64,000 nt of DNA from Candidatus Mnemosynella biddleae (lineage in GTDB: Archaea; Halobacteriota; Archaeoglobi; Mnemosynellales; Mnemosynellaceae), in assembly GCA_002011165.2 (NCBI GenBank), contig MTMI02000011.1:62001-126000 (forward strand). The letters run 5' to 3'. The notes under the pieces were generated by a model. It had not been told where the DNA came from. It saw only the letters and a program-made list of their open reading frames with translations, and searched no databases. The first letter of the stretch is position 1, and every line of letters begins with the position of its first letter. The translations under genes were made by a program, and so were the position numbers. Positions 1-7,900 of the stretch are shown here, piece by piece.

Positions 1-2
1 TT

Positions 3-152
3 AAATTCAGCGGGACACATGTGAGAAGGTGTATACAAAACAGTGAAAACATCCCGTATGAAATGCTCAGGAAAGAGGTTGTGGAAATCATCTCAAAATT
101 CGATAATCCTTTTGTGGTGGAAGAGGATGAAGCTCAGTTTACAGGAGATTGA
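3..152 (+). CDS. sat: C-terminal end of probable sulfate adenylyltransferase (partial)
   Basis: An open frame enters from the left edge and stops at 152, giving 49 residues. Seen: an SGT-x-VR motif near the start, an R-K-E-V-V-E-I-I stretch, and a PFV motif close to the end. This SGTxVR, then R(P/K)EV, then PFV pattern resembles the C-terminal end of archaeal and bacterial ATP sulfurylases, which activate sulfate to APS. The next gene (TusA-like) starts inside it with a 26-base overlap, so the two are probably co-transcribed. Only the tail is visible, so identity is an inference from a short motif and the sulfur context. Confidence 0.45.
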   Translation, partial: KFSGTHVRRCIQNSENIPYEMLRKEVVEIISKFDNPFVVEEDEAQFTGD

Positions 153-372
153 GAAACTTAAGGTGAGCCAGACTCTAGATTTAACTGGAGAGGTTTGTCC
201 CATCCCAACACTGAAAACTAAAGCTGCACTGAATAAACTCAGGAAAGGTGAGCTGATAAAAGTGATTCTCGCATCAAAAAAGTCCGCTGAGAACATTGGT
301 GCGGAATTCAGAGACAAAGTTTATGGATATTGCCGGGACGGGGATAGATTCATAATAATCCTGAGGAGGTGA
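127..372 (+). CDS. TusA-family sulfur carrier protein
   Basis: This 81-residue protein has the TusA/SirA-like fold signature: a short lead, then LDLTGEVCPIP with the conserved sulfur-accepting Cys in the CPxP motif, then a hydrophobic beta-alpha-beta pattern ending in a basic tail. TusA proteins carry persulfide sulfur between desulfurases or DsrE-type proteins and acceptors in the cytoplasm. The ATG at 127 is chosen because the frame upstream of it has no TusA character. That start overlaps the end of the upstream gene. A DsrE-like gene follows 4 bases after the stop, and a second TusA lies at 3117, so sulfur relay is the likely role. Confidence 0.8.
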   Translation: MKLSLQEIEKLKVSQTLDLTGEVCPIPTLKTKAALNKLRKGELIKVILASKKSAENIGAEFRDKVYGYCRDGDRFIIILRR

Positions 373-376
373 GAGT

Positions 377-757
377 TTGATAGGAATAATTGTTCATAGT
401 GGTGAATTTGACAGAATATATCATGCTCTCACTCTCGCCTCGATGTATTCTGCTTTAGAGAAGAAAGTTGCAGTTTTCCTCACTTACTGGTGTTTAGATA
501 CTCTAGCAAAGAGAAGGAAGGATTGTGGTGACGAAAGGAAAAATGAAATCTTCAGAGAGGGAATGGAAAGTGGAAAAATTAAGGAGCTGGATGAAGTCGT
601 TGAGCTGGGAAAATCTTTCGGAAATCTGGAAATACTGGCGTGCAGTGGAAGTATGGAAATTTTTGGTTATGAGCTCTCAGAGTTGCCGAAATGGGTCGAT
701 CGGATTGCAGGACTGGGGGAGTTTTTGATGGGTGTGGAGGGAATAATATTTATCTGA
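377..757 (+). CDS. DsrE/DsrF-like sulfur-transfer family protein
   Basis: This 126-residue protein starts with TTG, preceded by a strong GAGGTGAG ribosome site. It begins with an alternating hydrophobic strand, then a helix rich in Ala, Leu and Tyr, and has LACSGSME around residue 89. That Cys is at the place where DsrE-like and peroxiredoxin-like (COG2210-type) proteins keep a conserved cysteine. Family members act as sulfur or persulfide carriers or as disulfide-handling proteins alongside TusA. It sits directly behind a TusA gene, which supports relay of sulfane sulfur. Subfamily assignment is tentative. Confidence 0.65.
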   Translation: MIGIIVHSGEFDRIYHALTLASMYSALEKKVAVFLTYWCLDTLAKRRKDCGDERKNEIFREGMESGKIKELDEVVELGKSFGNLEILACSGSMEIFGYELSELPKWVDRIAGLGEFLMGVEGIIFI

Positions 758-833
758 GACCTCTTTAATTACTTTCAATAATAATTATCTCAAGCGAAAA
801 TTATTTATGGTTATAGCTAAACAATGTTAATTT

Positions 834-2054
834 ATGAGAGTGATTGGACTCAAGTGTAGAGTTTGCGGTAGAGAATTCCCAAATGCACCCCTTTATGCGT
901 GTGATAACTGTTTTGGACCATTGGAAGTCATCTACAACTGGGAATTTATAGCAGAGAGAACTAGTAAAGAAAAAGTGGAAAAAGGTCCTAAAAGCATCTG
1001 GAGATATGCTGATCTTCTTCCCGTTGACACTCTTAAACCTGTTGATCTTGGAGCAGGATATACAAGGTTTATAAAAGCGGACAATCTGGGAGAGGAGATT
1101 GGATTGAAAAATCTTTATCTTCTGGATGATTCAACCAATCCAACTTACTCTTTTAAAGATAGAGTTGTCAGTGTTGCAGTAACTAAAGCAATCGAATTTG
1201 GTATGAAGGCGGTTGGATGCGCTTCAACGGGCAATCTCGCTGGAAGTTTGGCTGCACATGCTGCAAAGGCGAAACTTCCTTCTTATATCTTCGTTCCGAG
1301 AGGTATAGAGAAAAATAAAATAATTCAAGCGGTTGTGCATGGTGCAAAGATAATAGAAGTTGAGGGAACTTATGACGATGCGAACAGATTGGCAACAGAA
1401 ATTGCGGAAGAAAATCCAGAATGGGGTTTTGTTAACATAAATCTCCGTCCCTATTATGTGGAAGGTAGCAAGACTCTCGCATACGAAACTGTGGAACGAC
1501 TCGGATGGATGACTCCCGATCAGGTTGTTGTACCAATGGGTTCAGGAGCGTTGCTCTGTGCTATTTTCAGAGGGTTTACCGATCTGGAAAGAGTGGGATT
1601 TATCGATGATAATAAAGTAACTCTCAATGGTGCTCAACCACGTGGACTGCCTATAGCAAAAGCAGTTAAGTATGGCGGAAATGTAGAGCCTGTGAAGAAG
1701 CTTGAAACAATTGTTCACAGCCTCGCCATTGGGAATCCCGCAGATGGTATTTTTGCGAAGGAAATTATCAAGAAAACAGGAGGGTCTGCAGAAGATCCCA
1801 GTGATGAGGAAACAGTTGAAGCTGTGAAACTTTTAGCTAAGACTGAAGGTATTTTCACCGAATTGGCTGGTGGCGTTACCATTGCGGCATTGAAAAAATT
1901 GGTGGAAGATGGGAGCATCGATAGCTATGATGTTGTAGTCGCTTATTTAACTGGCAATGGATTGAAAACACCAGAAGTTATATTGAATTATATTCCAGAA
2001 ACAATTCAGATAAGACCTAGAATTGAGGAATTTGAGAAGGTGGTGGTAGCATGA
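834..2054 (+). CDS. thrC: Threonine synthase-like PLP enzyme
   Basis: The 406-residue protein is a fold-type II PLP enzyme. A four-Cys zinc ribbon at residues 7-30 (CxxC then CxxC) precedes the catalytic domain. The PLP lysine is in SFKDRV near residue 108, followed by the CASTGN phosphate and substrate loop. Length and ribbon match archaeal threonine synthase, which converts O-phosphohomoserine to threonine. The next gene is a ThiS/MoaD carrier overlapping by an ATGA, and an E1-like activator follows. Neighbourhood therefore raises the alternative that this enzyme uses a protein thiocarboxylate as sulfur donor to make cysteine or homocysteine, as CysM/CysO does in mycobacteria. Sequence alone does not separate these. 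Confidence 0.8.
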   Translation: MRVIGLKCRVCGREFPNAPLYACDNCFGPLEVIYNWEFIAERTSKEKVEKGPKSIWRYADLLPVDTLKPVDLGAGYTRFIKADNLGEEIGLKNLYLLDDSTNPTYSFKDRVVSVAVTKAIEFGMKAVGCASTGNLAGSLAAHAAKAKLPSYIFVPRGIEKNKIIQAVVHGAKIIEVEGTYDDANRLATEIAEENPEWGFVNINLRPYYVEGSKTLAYETVERLGWMTPDQVVVPMGSGALLCAIFRGFTDLERVGFIDDNKVTLNGAQPRGLPIAKAVKYGGNVEPVKKLETIVHSLAIGNPADGIFAKEIIKKTGGSAEDPSDEETVEAVKLLAKTEGIFTELAGGVTIAALKKLVEDGSIDSYDVVVAYLTGNGLKTPEVILNYIPETIQIRPRIEEFEKVVVA

Positions 2055-2326
2055 TTCGTGTGAAATTCCCTTCTGCGTTTACCTCAATAACGAAAGAGAG
2101 AAGGATCGAAGTGGAAGCAGATGGAAAAACAGTTGGAGAGCTTCTGGACATTCTTTTCGAAAGATATGGAAGCACACTGAGAGAGAGATTGATGAAGGAT
2201 GGTGAGCTGGTACCCTTCATAAACATATTTGTGAACGGAGAAGACATAAGATACCTCAATGGACTTCAAACTGAGTTAAAAGATGGAGATGAAGTGGCAT
2301 TTATTCCTGCTGTAGCCGGGGGTTGA
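2051..2326 (+). CDS. MoaD/ThiS-family sulfur carrier protein
   Basis: The 91-residue protein has the beta-grasp pattern of ubiquitin-like sulfur carriers and ends in a bare Gly-Gly (AVAGG-COOH), so no peptidase is needed to expose the tail. The terminal Gly is adenylated by an E1-like enzyme and converted to a thiocarboxylate. The start ATGA overlaps the stop of the threonine synthase-like gene, and the ThiF/MoeB-like gene begins 2 bases after its stop, giving tight translational coupling. Roles could be molybdopterin, tungstopterin, thiamine, tRNA thiolation or amino-acid synthesis. No moa or thi genes flank it, so the PLP enzyme is the most suggestive partner. Confidence 0.82.
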   Translation: MIRVKFPSAFTSITKERRIEVEADGKTVGELLDILFERYGSTLRERLMKDGELVPFINIFVNGEDIRYLNGLQTELKDGDEVAFIPAVAGG

Positions 2327-2328
2327 GC

Positions 2329-3129
2329 ATGTTCAGTGAGTTCAGCGAGGAACAGATACGAAGATATGCAAGACAGATAATAATGCCAGAAATTGGGGGA
2401 GGTGGACAGAAAAAACTTCTGGAAGCTAAAATACTTGTGATTGGCGCTGGTGGTCTGGGAAGCCCAGCAATTCAGTTCTTAGCAGCGGCTGGCGTAGGAA
2501 AACTTGGAATAGCTGATGGAGATAATGTGGAGATATCAAATCTGCAAAGACAGACCATTCATGCTGGAAATCTGGGGATGAACAAAGCAGAATCAGCGAG
2601 AGTTTTTGTTGAGAAGCTGAATCCAGATGTTGAGGTCGAAGTGCATCCGTTCCACATAAATGCTGAAAACGTCAGAGATGTTGTGAAGAAATACGACATC
2701 ATCTTGGATTGCACGGATAACTTTGTTTCCAGATTTCTCATAAATGATGCATGCGTCATAGAGGGAAAGCCATTTGTTCATTCTGCAGTGCTGAAGTTTT
2801 ATGGAGAGATAATGAGTATAGTGCCGAAAGAGACAGCATGTTATCGCTGTGTGTTCAGACATGCCCCTCCTCCGGGAAGTGTGCCAAGTTGTCAGGAAGC
2901 AGGAGTTTTGGGAGTGACCACTGGGTTATTCGGGACATTACAGGCTGCTGAGGCCATAAAACTGATTCTCAACATCGGAGAAACTCTTACAAACAAAATG
3001 CTAACTGTTGATTTGCTTACCATGGAATTTGACATCGTCAAACTAAGGAGGAATGAAAATTGTCCGATCTGCAGTGGAAGGATCAGGGAGATTATTCCAG
3101 AGAAGTATGTGGAGAGATGTCAGCTGTAA
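2329..3129 (+). CDS. ThiF/MoeB/HesA E1-like adenylyltransferase
   Basis: This 266-residue enzyme has the E1 Rossmann motif GAGGLGSP, the RQ(T)I-HxGxxGxxKaxSA-like segment, the conserved Asp in the DCTDNF motif, and the catalytic Cys in PSCQEAGV. Two CxxC pairs (CYRC and CPIC) form the structural zinc site. It adenylates the C-terminal Gly of the carrier encoded just upstream. The ATG at 2329 is preferred over a TTG at 2323 because a GGGGG ribosome site lies 5 bases before the ATG but abuts the TTG. It is followed by a TusA gene whose start overlaps its 3' end. Confidence 0.88.
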   Translation: MFSEFSEEQIRRYARQIIMPEIGGGGQKKLLEAKILVIGAGGLGSPAIQFLAAAGVGKLGIADGDNVEISNLQRQTIHAGNLGMNKAESARVFVEKLNPDVEVEVHPFHINAENVRDVVKKYDIILDCTDNFVSRFLINDACVIEGKPFVHSAVLKFYGEIMSIVPKETACYRCVFRHAPPPGSVPSCQEAGVLGVTTGLFGTLQAAEAIKLILNIGETLTNKMLTVDLLTMEFDIVKLRRNENCPICSGRIREIIPEKYVERCQL

Positions 3130-3356
3130 AACACTATCTTGATCTAAGAGGGGAAGTATGTCCTTTTACCTTCGTTAAAACTAAGTTGAAATTAGAGGAA
3201 ATCGGTGCAGGGGAGATTCTGGAAGTCATTCTTGATCATGAACCGGCTGTTGAAGATGTACCGAGGAGCGTTAAGTCCGAAGGACATGAGGTACTGCGCG
3301 TTGAAATGATCGGAGAGAAATTATGGAGGGTGGTTATTAAGAAGTGTTTGGAGTGA
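3117..3356 (+). CDS. TusA-family sulfur carrier protein (second copy)
   Basis: This 79-residue protein has the TusA motif in LRGEVCPFTF with the carrier Cys, and the expected beta-alpha-beta-alpha hydrophobicity pattern. CPFT replaces the commoner CPxP, a variant seen in TusA-like proteins. The ATG at 3117 follows a GGAGAG site and overlaps the end of the ThiF/MoeB-like gene by 13 bases, so it belongs to the sulfur-carrier operon. It could hand sulfur to the activated ThiS-like carrier. Its 3' end overlaps the convergent larE gene by 36 bases. Confidence 0.8.
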   Translation: MSAVKHYLDLRGEVCPFTFVKTKLKLEEIGAGEILEVILDHEPAVEDVPRSVKSEGHEVLRVEMIGEKLWRVVIKKCLE

Positions 3357-4148
3357 AGATAACTTACCGGTTCTGTAACCCTCCATGTCTAGAAGAACCA
3401 GTTTAAAACCAATCTTTTTGAGTTCTTCAACTATCTCATCCATAATTTTCTCATTAAAGAATTTATTTCTCTCGTCTTTATCAACCTCTATGATTGCCAT
3501 ATCGTCAAAATTTCTAACCCGAATTTGTCTAACTCCAACTTTTTTGATGATAAACGATTCCGCATTGTCAACCATTTTCAACTTTCTCTCATCTATTCGA
3601 GTTCCAAACGGTATTCTGGATGCAAGACATGCCAAAGATGGTTTGTTGTGGAATGAGTACCCCATAATCTTCGCAATTTCCCGTATTTCCCTTTTAGTTA
3701 TTCCCAGTTCAGCAAAAGGGCTGTAAACTATGTCCATTTCTTTAACTGCATTGTAACCGGGGCGGTGCCCTTTCAGTTCTTCTGAATTTGTTCCTTCGAA
3801 AACCGCAGAGTAACCTTTTTCTCTTGCGTACTCTACGAGAGTTGAGAGCAAAATTTTCTTGCAGTAATAACATCTATTCGAATTGTTTTGAATAAAATAT
3901 TCGTTTTCAAGTTCGTTTATTTTAATAAACTCATGCTTAATTCCTATTTCATTTGCAATTTTAACTGCTTCTTCAATTTCTCTTCTTGGAGCTGTTGGTG
4001 AAATAGCGGTTACCGCCAAACTTCTATCACCCAGCACCTCATAGCAAATTGCGGCAAGCGTTGAACTGTCGACACCTCCACTGAAAGCAATAATTACGCT
4101 GTCAAATTTTTCTACAAATTCCTTAAGTCTCTCCAGTTTCTCATGCAT
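3321..4148 (-). CDS. larE: LarE-type ATP-dependent sulfur insertase
   Basis: The 275-residue protein begins with a PP-loop ATP pyrophosphatase motif, SGGVDSS at residues 24-30. LarE builds the nickel-pincer cofactor by adding sulfur to pyridinium-3,5-biscarboxylate mononucleotide. Three cysteines are visible: C93 and C96 in CYYCK and C174 in ACLASR. This matches the three-Cys LarE class that binds a [4Fe-4S] cluster for catalytic sulfur transfer, rather than the sacrificial single-Cys class. A GGAGGTT site precedes the ATG. It lies 13 bases after hemA in a minus-strand pair. LarA, the user of the cofactor, is encoded at 57 kb. LarB and LarC are not in the window. Confidence 0.82.
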   Translation of the reverse strand: MHEKLERLKEFVEKFDSVIIAFSGGVDSSTLAAICYEVLGDRSLAVTAISPTAPRREIEEAVKIANEIGIKHEFIKINELENEYFIQNNSNRCYYCKKILLSTLVEYAREKGYSAVFEGTNSEELKGHRPGYNAVKEMDIVYSPFAELGITKREIREIAKIMGYSFHNKPSLACLASRIPFGTRIDERKLKMVDNAESFIIKKVGVRQIRVRNFDDMAIIEVDKDERNKFFNEKIMDEIVEELKKIGFKLVLLDMEGYRTGKLSSLQTLLNNHPP

Positions 4149-4161
4149 CTTTTAACCTCCA

Positions 4162-5397
4162 TCACTCCCTGAAAAGATATTCAACTGCGTTAATGATATC
4201 AACATTTCCATCTCTTACAGCTGTTTTAAGTTTGATTGTTGGCGTTCTTAGATATTTTTTGATGAAGGAGTTTATGAAGTCTTCCAGAACAGGAAGAATA
4301 CTCTCATCAATACTGTATTTTCTTGAAAGTTTATTATAAAGTTCTTTTATCTCTTCTTTTTTCACTTTTTCCGCACTAGTATACATCAGAGCAATAGTTC
4401 TTTTAATTTTTATCTCTTCAATTTTGTTTTTTAATTTATTTAGCTCATCTTCAATAATTTTCTCAGCTAATGGGATTTTATCCACTCTTTTCATCAAATT
4501 TCTTTCACTTACACTTTTCAGATCATCAATAGTATACAGCTCCACACCTCGAATTTCTCTAACGGATTCTTCTACATCTCTTGGAACTGCAATGTCTATT
4601 ATCAGAAGATCTCTCTTTTTCTTCATCACTTTTTCAATCATTTCCCTCCTGATCACATAATGTGGAGCAGATGTTGCAGAGATCACAACATCTGAAGCCT
4701 CCATACATTCTTTCAGAGAGCTGAATTTTGTAGCAATCCCTCCAATCTCTTTTGCAAGCTCTTCAGCCCTTTTGTATTTTCTGCTACTTATCAAAATAGT
4801 AGTAGACACCCTTTTACTTTTAATTGCTTTCGCAACTAAACCTCCCATCTTTCCTGCTCCAACAATGAGCACTTTTTTGTCTTCAAGACTTCCTAAGACA
4901 TCTTCTGCAAGTTCTACCGCAGCGGAGCCTATGGAAACTGAACCCCTATTTATATCCGTGAGCCGTCTAACTTTTTTCCCAGTTTGAATGGCTTTTGAAA
5001 AAACAACGTCTAAAAACTCCCCGATCCAGCCTCGAGTTTTAGCAAAATGGTAACTCTCCTTTACTTGACCTAGAATTTGATCCTCTCCAATTATCATAGA
5101 CTCAAGTCCTGACGAGACTCTCAGGAGATGTCGTAAACATTCGTCACCACTCAAGTATTCGATGTAATCTTTCTTAATACAAAAATTACAGGAAAATTGT
5201 TGAAGTGTTTTTAAAGTTTCGAATCCAGCGACATATATCTCTATTCGATTACAGGTGAAAAGTGCCGCACACTCTGAAATATTTGGATAAGAGAGTAACT
5301 CTTCTAAAAGATTCTCAATATTTTTCTGCCATGCTTTTTCGATGACTTCTATGGAGGCTTTTTTATGCGAAATACTCATGCATGAAATTTCCATCAA
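4162..5397 (-). CDS. hemA: Glutamyl-tRNA reductase
   Basis: The 411-residue protein shows the GluTR catalytic Cys in FTCNRIEIY near residue 49, the GEDQILGQVK substrate-binding segment, and an NADPH Rossmann motif VGAGKMG near residue 180. It reduces glutamyl-tRNA-Glu to glutamate-1-semialdehyde, the first committed step of tetrapyrrole synthesis (siroheme, heme, F430, cobamides). Length is typical. Other hem genes are not adjacent. larE follows in the same direction, and feoB is divergent across a 120-base AT-rich intergenic region. Confidence 0.95.
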   Translation of the reverse strand: MMEISCMSISHKKASIEVIEKAWQKNIENLLEELLSYPNISECAALFTCNRIEIYVAGFETLKTLQQFSCNFCIKKDYIEYLSGDECLRHLLRVSSGLESMIIGEDQILGQVKESYHFAKTRGWIGEFLDVVFSKAIQTGKKVRRLTDINRGSVSIGSAAVELAEDVLGSLEDKKVLIVGAGKMGGLVAKAIKSKRVSTTILISSRKYKRAEELAKEIGGIATKFSSLKECMEASDVVISATSAPHYVIRREMIEKVMKKKRDLLIIDIAVPRDVEESVREIRGVELYTIDDLKSVSERNLMKRVDKIPLAEKIIEDELNKLKNKIEEIKIKRTIALMYTSAEKVKKEEIKELYNKLSRKYSIDESILPVLEDFINSFIKKYLRTPTIKLKTAVRDGNVDIINAVEYLFRE

Positions 5398-5456
5398 TAT
5401 GTCACCAACCTATTCTTTTAGCTAGTGACTATTTCTCTTATTATTTTTTCACAATG

Positions 5457-5470
5457 TTTATATATTTTAA
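5457..5470 (+). promoter_or_regulatory. TATA-like promoter element for the feo operon
   Basis: The stretch TTTATATATTTTAA lies about 50 bases before the chosen feoB start, in the intergenic region divergent from hemA. It fits an archaeal TATA box. No clear iron-regulator palindrome was found. Confidence 0.45.
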
Positions 5471-5519
5471 CAGTGTTATAGAAGTTAGCATAGCCTAAAA
5501 AGTGCAGGGTGACCTCAAC

Positions 5520-7493
5520 ATGAAAGGTTCATCGAAAAAACAAGTAATAGGAAGAGCACATCATTGCCATGGAGTCGGAAGTGAAGAGGTCTGGGAATTG
5601 GAGAAAATTGTACTGGTAGGCACCCCAAATGTTGGAAAAAGTGTTATTTTTAACATACTAACTGGAAGATATGTTACTGTATCCAATTATCCCGGGACTA
5701 CTGTTGATATCTCAACAGGAAAAACAATGATAGAAGGCAAAGAATTTGGAGTTATAGATACTCCGGGTATGTACTCTCTTTTATCACCTATAACTGAAGA
5801 GGAAGAAATTTCAAGGAAAATACTTTTAGAAGAAAAGCCGGATATCGTAGTTCACATTGTTGATGCTAAAAATCTCGAGAGAATGCTCCCATTGACTCTT
5901 CAGCTAATAGAGGCAGGTATGAATGTAATTTTAGTGCTTAACTTAATGGATGAGGCCCAGAGATATGGAGTTTCTGTAAATGTAGAAGAGCTTTCAAGAA
6001 TATTAGGAATACCAGTTATAGATACTATAGCGATTGAAGGAAAGAATATAGATAAGCTGAAGAGGGCAATAATAAACTATAAAAAAGCTAAATCTAAAGT
6101 CCTCGTGCGTCAAGAGGAGGAAATTGAAAAAGCAATAAATGAAATTATAGCACTTTTAGGATGTAGCAGAACAGAAGCTATACTGGCTTTAATAGCCTCA
6201 GATCAATTTGCAAAAAATGAGTCACTTAAGGAGATCGTCAATAAGCTCTCGTTGAAACATAATATCCCTTTGAACTACTTGATACTCTCAAGCTACTACG
6301 AAGTCGCTTCAGAGATTACAGAGAAAGTTGTCAGGAAAACCAAAGTCAAAAAAGAAACTTTTGGGGAGAAGCTCAGTAATCTAACAATGAATCCCATTAC
6401 TGGTTTGCCAATATTTCTGCTCGTGCTTTATGGATTCTACCTGTTTGTGGGAGTTTTTGGTGCTCAAACGTTAGTGGACTTCATTGAAGGCACTATTTTT
6501 GAGGAGCATATAAACCCACACGTGAATCAGCTCTTTAAAGCGCTGATACCTTGGCCCATTCTTCAAGATCTCTTCGTCCATAAGTACGGGATAATTACAT
6601 TGGGAATAAGGTATGCAGTTGCTATAATCCTTCCAATAGTCGGAACGTTCTTTTTAGCATTCTCAATACTTGAGGACAGCGGCTATCTGCCCAGATTAGC
6701 AATGTTGGTTGATAGGGTCTTCAAAAAGATAGGTCTTAATGGGAGAGCGGTAATTCCGATAGTTCTTGGCTTTGGTTGTGATACCATGGCAACCATAGTT
6801 ACGAGGACTCTCGAGACTAAAAGGGAGAGAATTATCGCAACTTTTCAGTTGGCTTTAGCCATTCCATGCTCTGCTCAACTTGGCGTTATCTTTGCTTTAT
6901 TGGCGAACAACCCAAGAGCTTTAGCTTTATGGCTTATGGTTGACGTTTTAGTTCTCCTATTTATCGGCTGGTTGACTGCAAAAGTAATACCTGGAGAGAG
7001 GCCACAATTCTTTATGGAAATACCTCCTCTGAGAGTTCCAAAATTTTCGAATGTTCTCATTAAGACGTGGGCACGAATGGAGTGGTATTTCAAGGAAGTT
7101 CTACCAATATTCATAATAGCGAGTATTTTGATATGGATCGGAAAGATTACTGGAATATTTGACATGGTTGTGAACTTAATAAGCTATCCAGTAACATGGA
7201 TAGGCCTTCCAAAGGAAACCGCTGTAGCGCTTCTCTTTGGATTCTTCAGGAGGGATTATGGTGCTGCAGGACTCTATGACTTAGCTCAGGCAGGGATATT
7301 AAATGGGGTGCCATTGCTGGTTTCTGCAATAGTCCTAACGCTCTTTGTTCCGTGCATAGGGCAGTTCTCTGTTATGTGGAAGGAGAGGGGGGCTAAGGTG
7401 GCTATGGCAATATTTGCCTTTAACATAATCTTCGCCTTTAGTATAGGAGCATTGGTTGGGTTTTTATTGACAACCTTAGGGGTGAGCTTATGA
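5520..7493 (+). CDS. feoB: Ferrous iron transport protein FeoB
   Basis: The 657-residue protein has an N-terminal GTPase domain (G1 GTPNVGKS, G2 Thr in PGTTVD, G3 DTPGMYS, G4-like NLMD) followed by about eight membrane segments with the FeoB Gate-like regions, including VLGFGCDTMA and VPCIGQFSVM. It imports Fe(II) across the cytoplasmic membrane. The ATG at 5520 is chosen over a GTG at 5502 because AGGGTGA lies about 7 bases before it. A short His-rich lead (AHHCHG) precedes the GTPase domain and could bind metal. Its stop overlaps the next small gene by an ATGA. Confidence 0.95.
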   Translation: MKGSSKKQVIGRAHHCHGVGSEEVWELEKIVLVGTPNVGKSVIFNILTGRYVTVSNYPGTTVDISTGKTMIEGKEFGVIDTPGMYSLLSPITEEEEISRKILLEEKPDIVVHIVDAKNLERMLPLTLQLIEAGMNVILVLNLMDEAQRYGVSVNVEELSRILGIPVIDTIAIEGKNIDKLKRAIINYKKAKSKVLVRQEEEIEKAINEIIALLGCSRTEAILALIASDQFAKNESLKEIVNKLSLKHNIPLNYLILSSYYEVASEITEKVVRKTKVKKETFGEKLSNLTMNPITGLPIFLLVLYGFYLFVGVFGAQTLVDFIEGTIFEEHINPHVNQLFKALIPWPILQDLFVHKYGIITLGIRYAVAIILPIVGTFFLAFSILEDSGYLPRLAMLVDRVFKKIGLNGRAVIPIVLGFGCDTMATIVTRTLETKRERIIATFQLALAIPCSAQLGVIFALLANNPRALALWLMVDVLVLLFIGWLTAKVIPGERPQFFMEIPPLRVPKFSNVLIKTWARMEWYFKEVLPIFIIASILIWIGKITGIFDMVVNLISYPVTWIGLPKETAVALLFGFFRRDYGAAGLYDLAQAGILNGVPLLVSAIVLTLFVPCIGQFSVMWKERGAKVAMAIFAFNIIFAFSIGALVGFLLTTLGVSL

Positions 7494-7669
7494 AGTGTCC
7501 TTTATGTGGTTTTGAATTTACTGAGACATCAAATGCCTGTAAGAAATGTCCTATCGCAAAATCATGTAGTTTAGTTAGATGTCCCAATTGTGGTTACGAA
7601 ATGCCCCCCGACTCTCAAACTTTAAAGGCATTAAAAAACATGTGGAGGGCAGCTTTATGGAAAAATTAG
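7490..7669 (+). CDS. Small zinc-ribbon or Fe-S protein between FeoB and FeoA
   Basis: A 59-residue frame starts in the ATGA overlap with the feoB stop and ends 13 bases inside feoA. It has eight cysteines: CPLC, then CKKC, a CSL Cys, then CPNCGYEMPPDS. This is a zinc ribbon or Fe-S-binding pattern. Its tight coupling on both sides marks it as a genuine Feo component, perhaps an archaeal functional counterpart of FeoC. It has no recognisable sequence relation to enterobacterial FeoC, and the role is inferred only from position and cysteines. Confidence 0.75.
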   Translation: MKCPLCGFEFTETSNACKKCPIAKSCSLVRCPNCGYEMPPDSQTLKALKNMWRAALWKN

Positions 7670-7890
7670 AGAATAGTATACCGCTAACCAGAGCTAAAGC
7701 TAAGGTTTTGGAAATCATTCATATAGCTCAAAGTGATATAAGGACACTCCAAAAGCTGATGGCGTTGGGACTCTTACCCGGAAGAAGAATAGAAGTACTC
7801 TACAGATTCCCGTCTTATGTCGTTCGAGTTGGCAACACTACAGTTGCACTTGGAAATGAAATTGCTGAAAAGATCTATATTAAACAATAA
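7657..7890 (+). CDS. feoA: Ferrous iron transport protein FeoA
   Basis: The 77-residue protein has the SH3-like FeoA pattern: LTRAKAKVLEI, a L-x-x-L-M-x-L-G-L-L-P-G turn near residue 40, then strands with VVRVGNTTVALGNEIAEKI. FeoA is a cytoplasmic partner that modulates FeoB. The ATG at 7657 is used because the frame upstream of it overlaps the zinc-ribbon gene and lacks FeoA character. A GGAGGG site about 11 bases upstream could serve translation. It completes the feoB, zinc-ribbon, feoA operon and ends convergently with the next gene. Confidence 0.9.
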   Translation: MEKLENSIPLTRAKAKVLEIIHIAQSDIRTLQKLMALGLLPGRRIEVLYRFPSYVVRVGNTTVALGNEIAEKIYIKQ

Positions 7891-7900
7891 TCCTATAATC

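Noticed and set aside
43-126. Upstream extension of the first TusA gene to 43
   Set aside because: The extra 28 residues lack TusA character and lie within the coding region of the preceding gene, so the ATG at 127 is preferred.
5398-5519. Riboswitch upstream of feoB or hemA
   Set aside because: The 120-base gap is AT-rich with no stable conserved-looking fold that I can identify.
7657-7890. Longer FeoA frame starting at 7579
   Set aside because: The added residues overlap the zinc-ribbon gene in another frame and do not fit FeoA.
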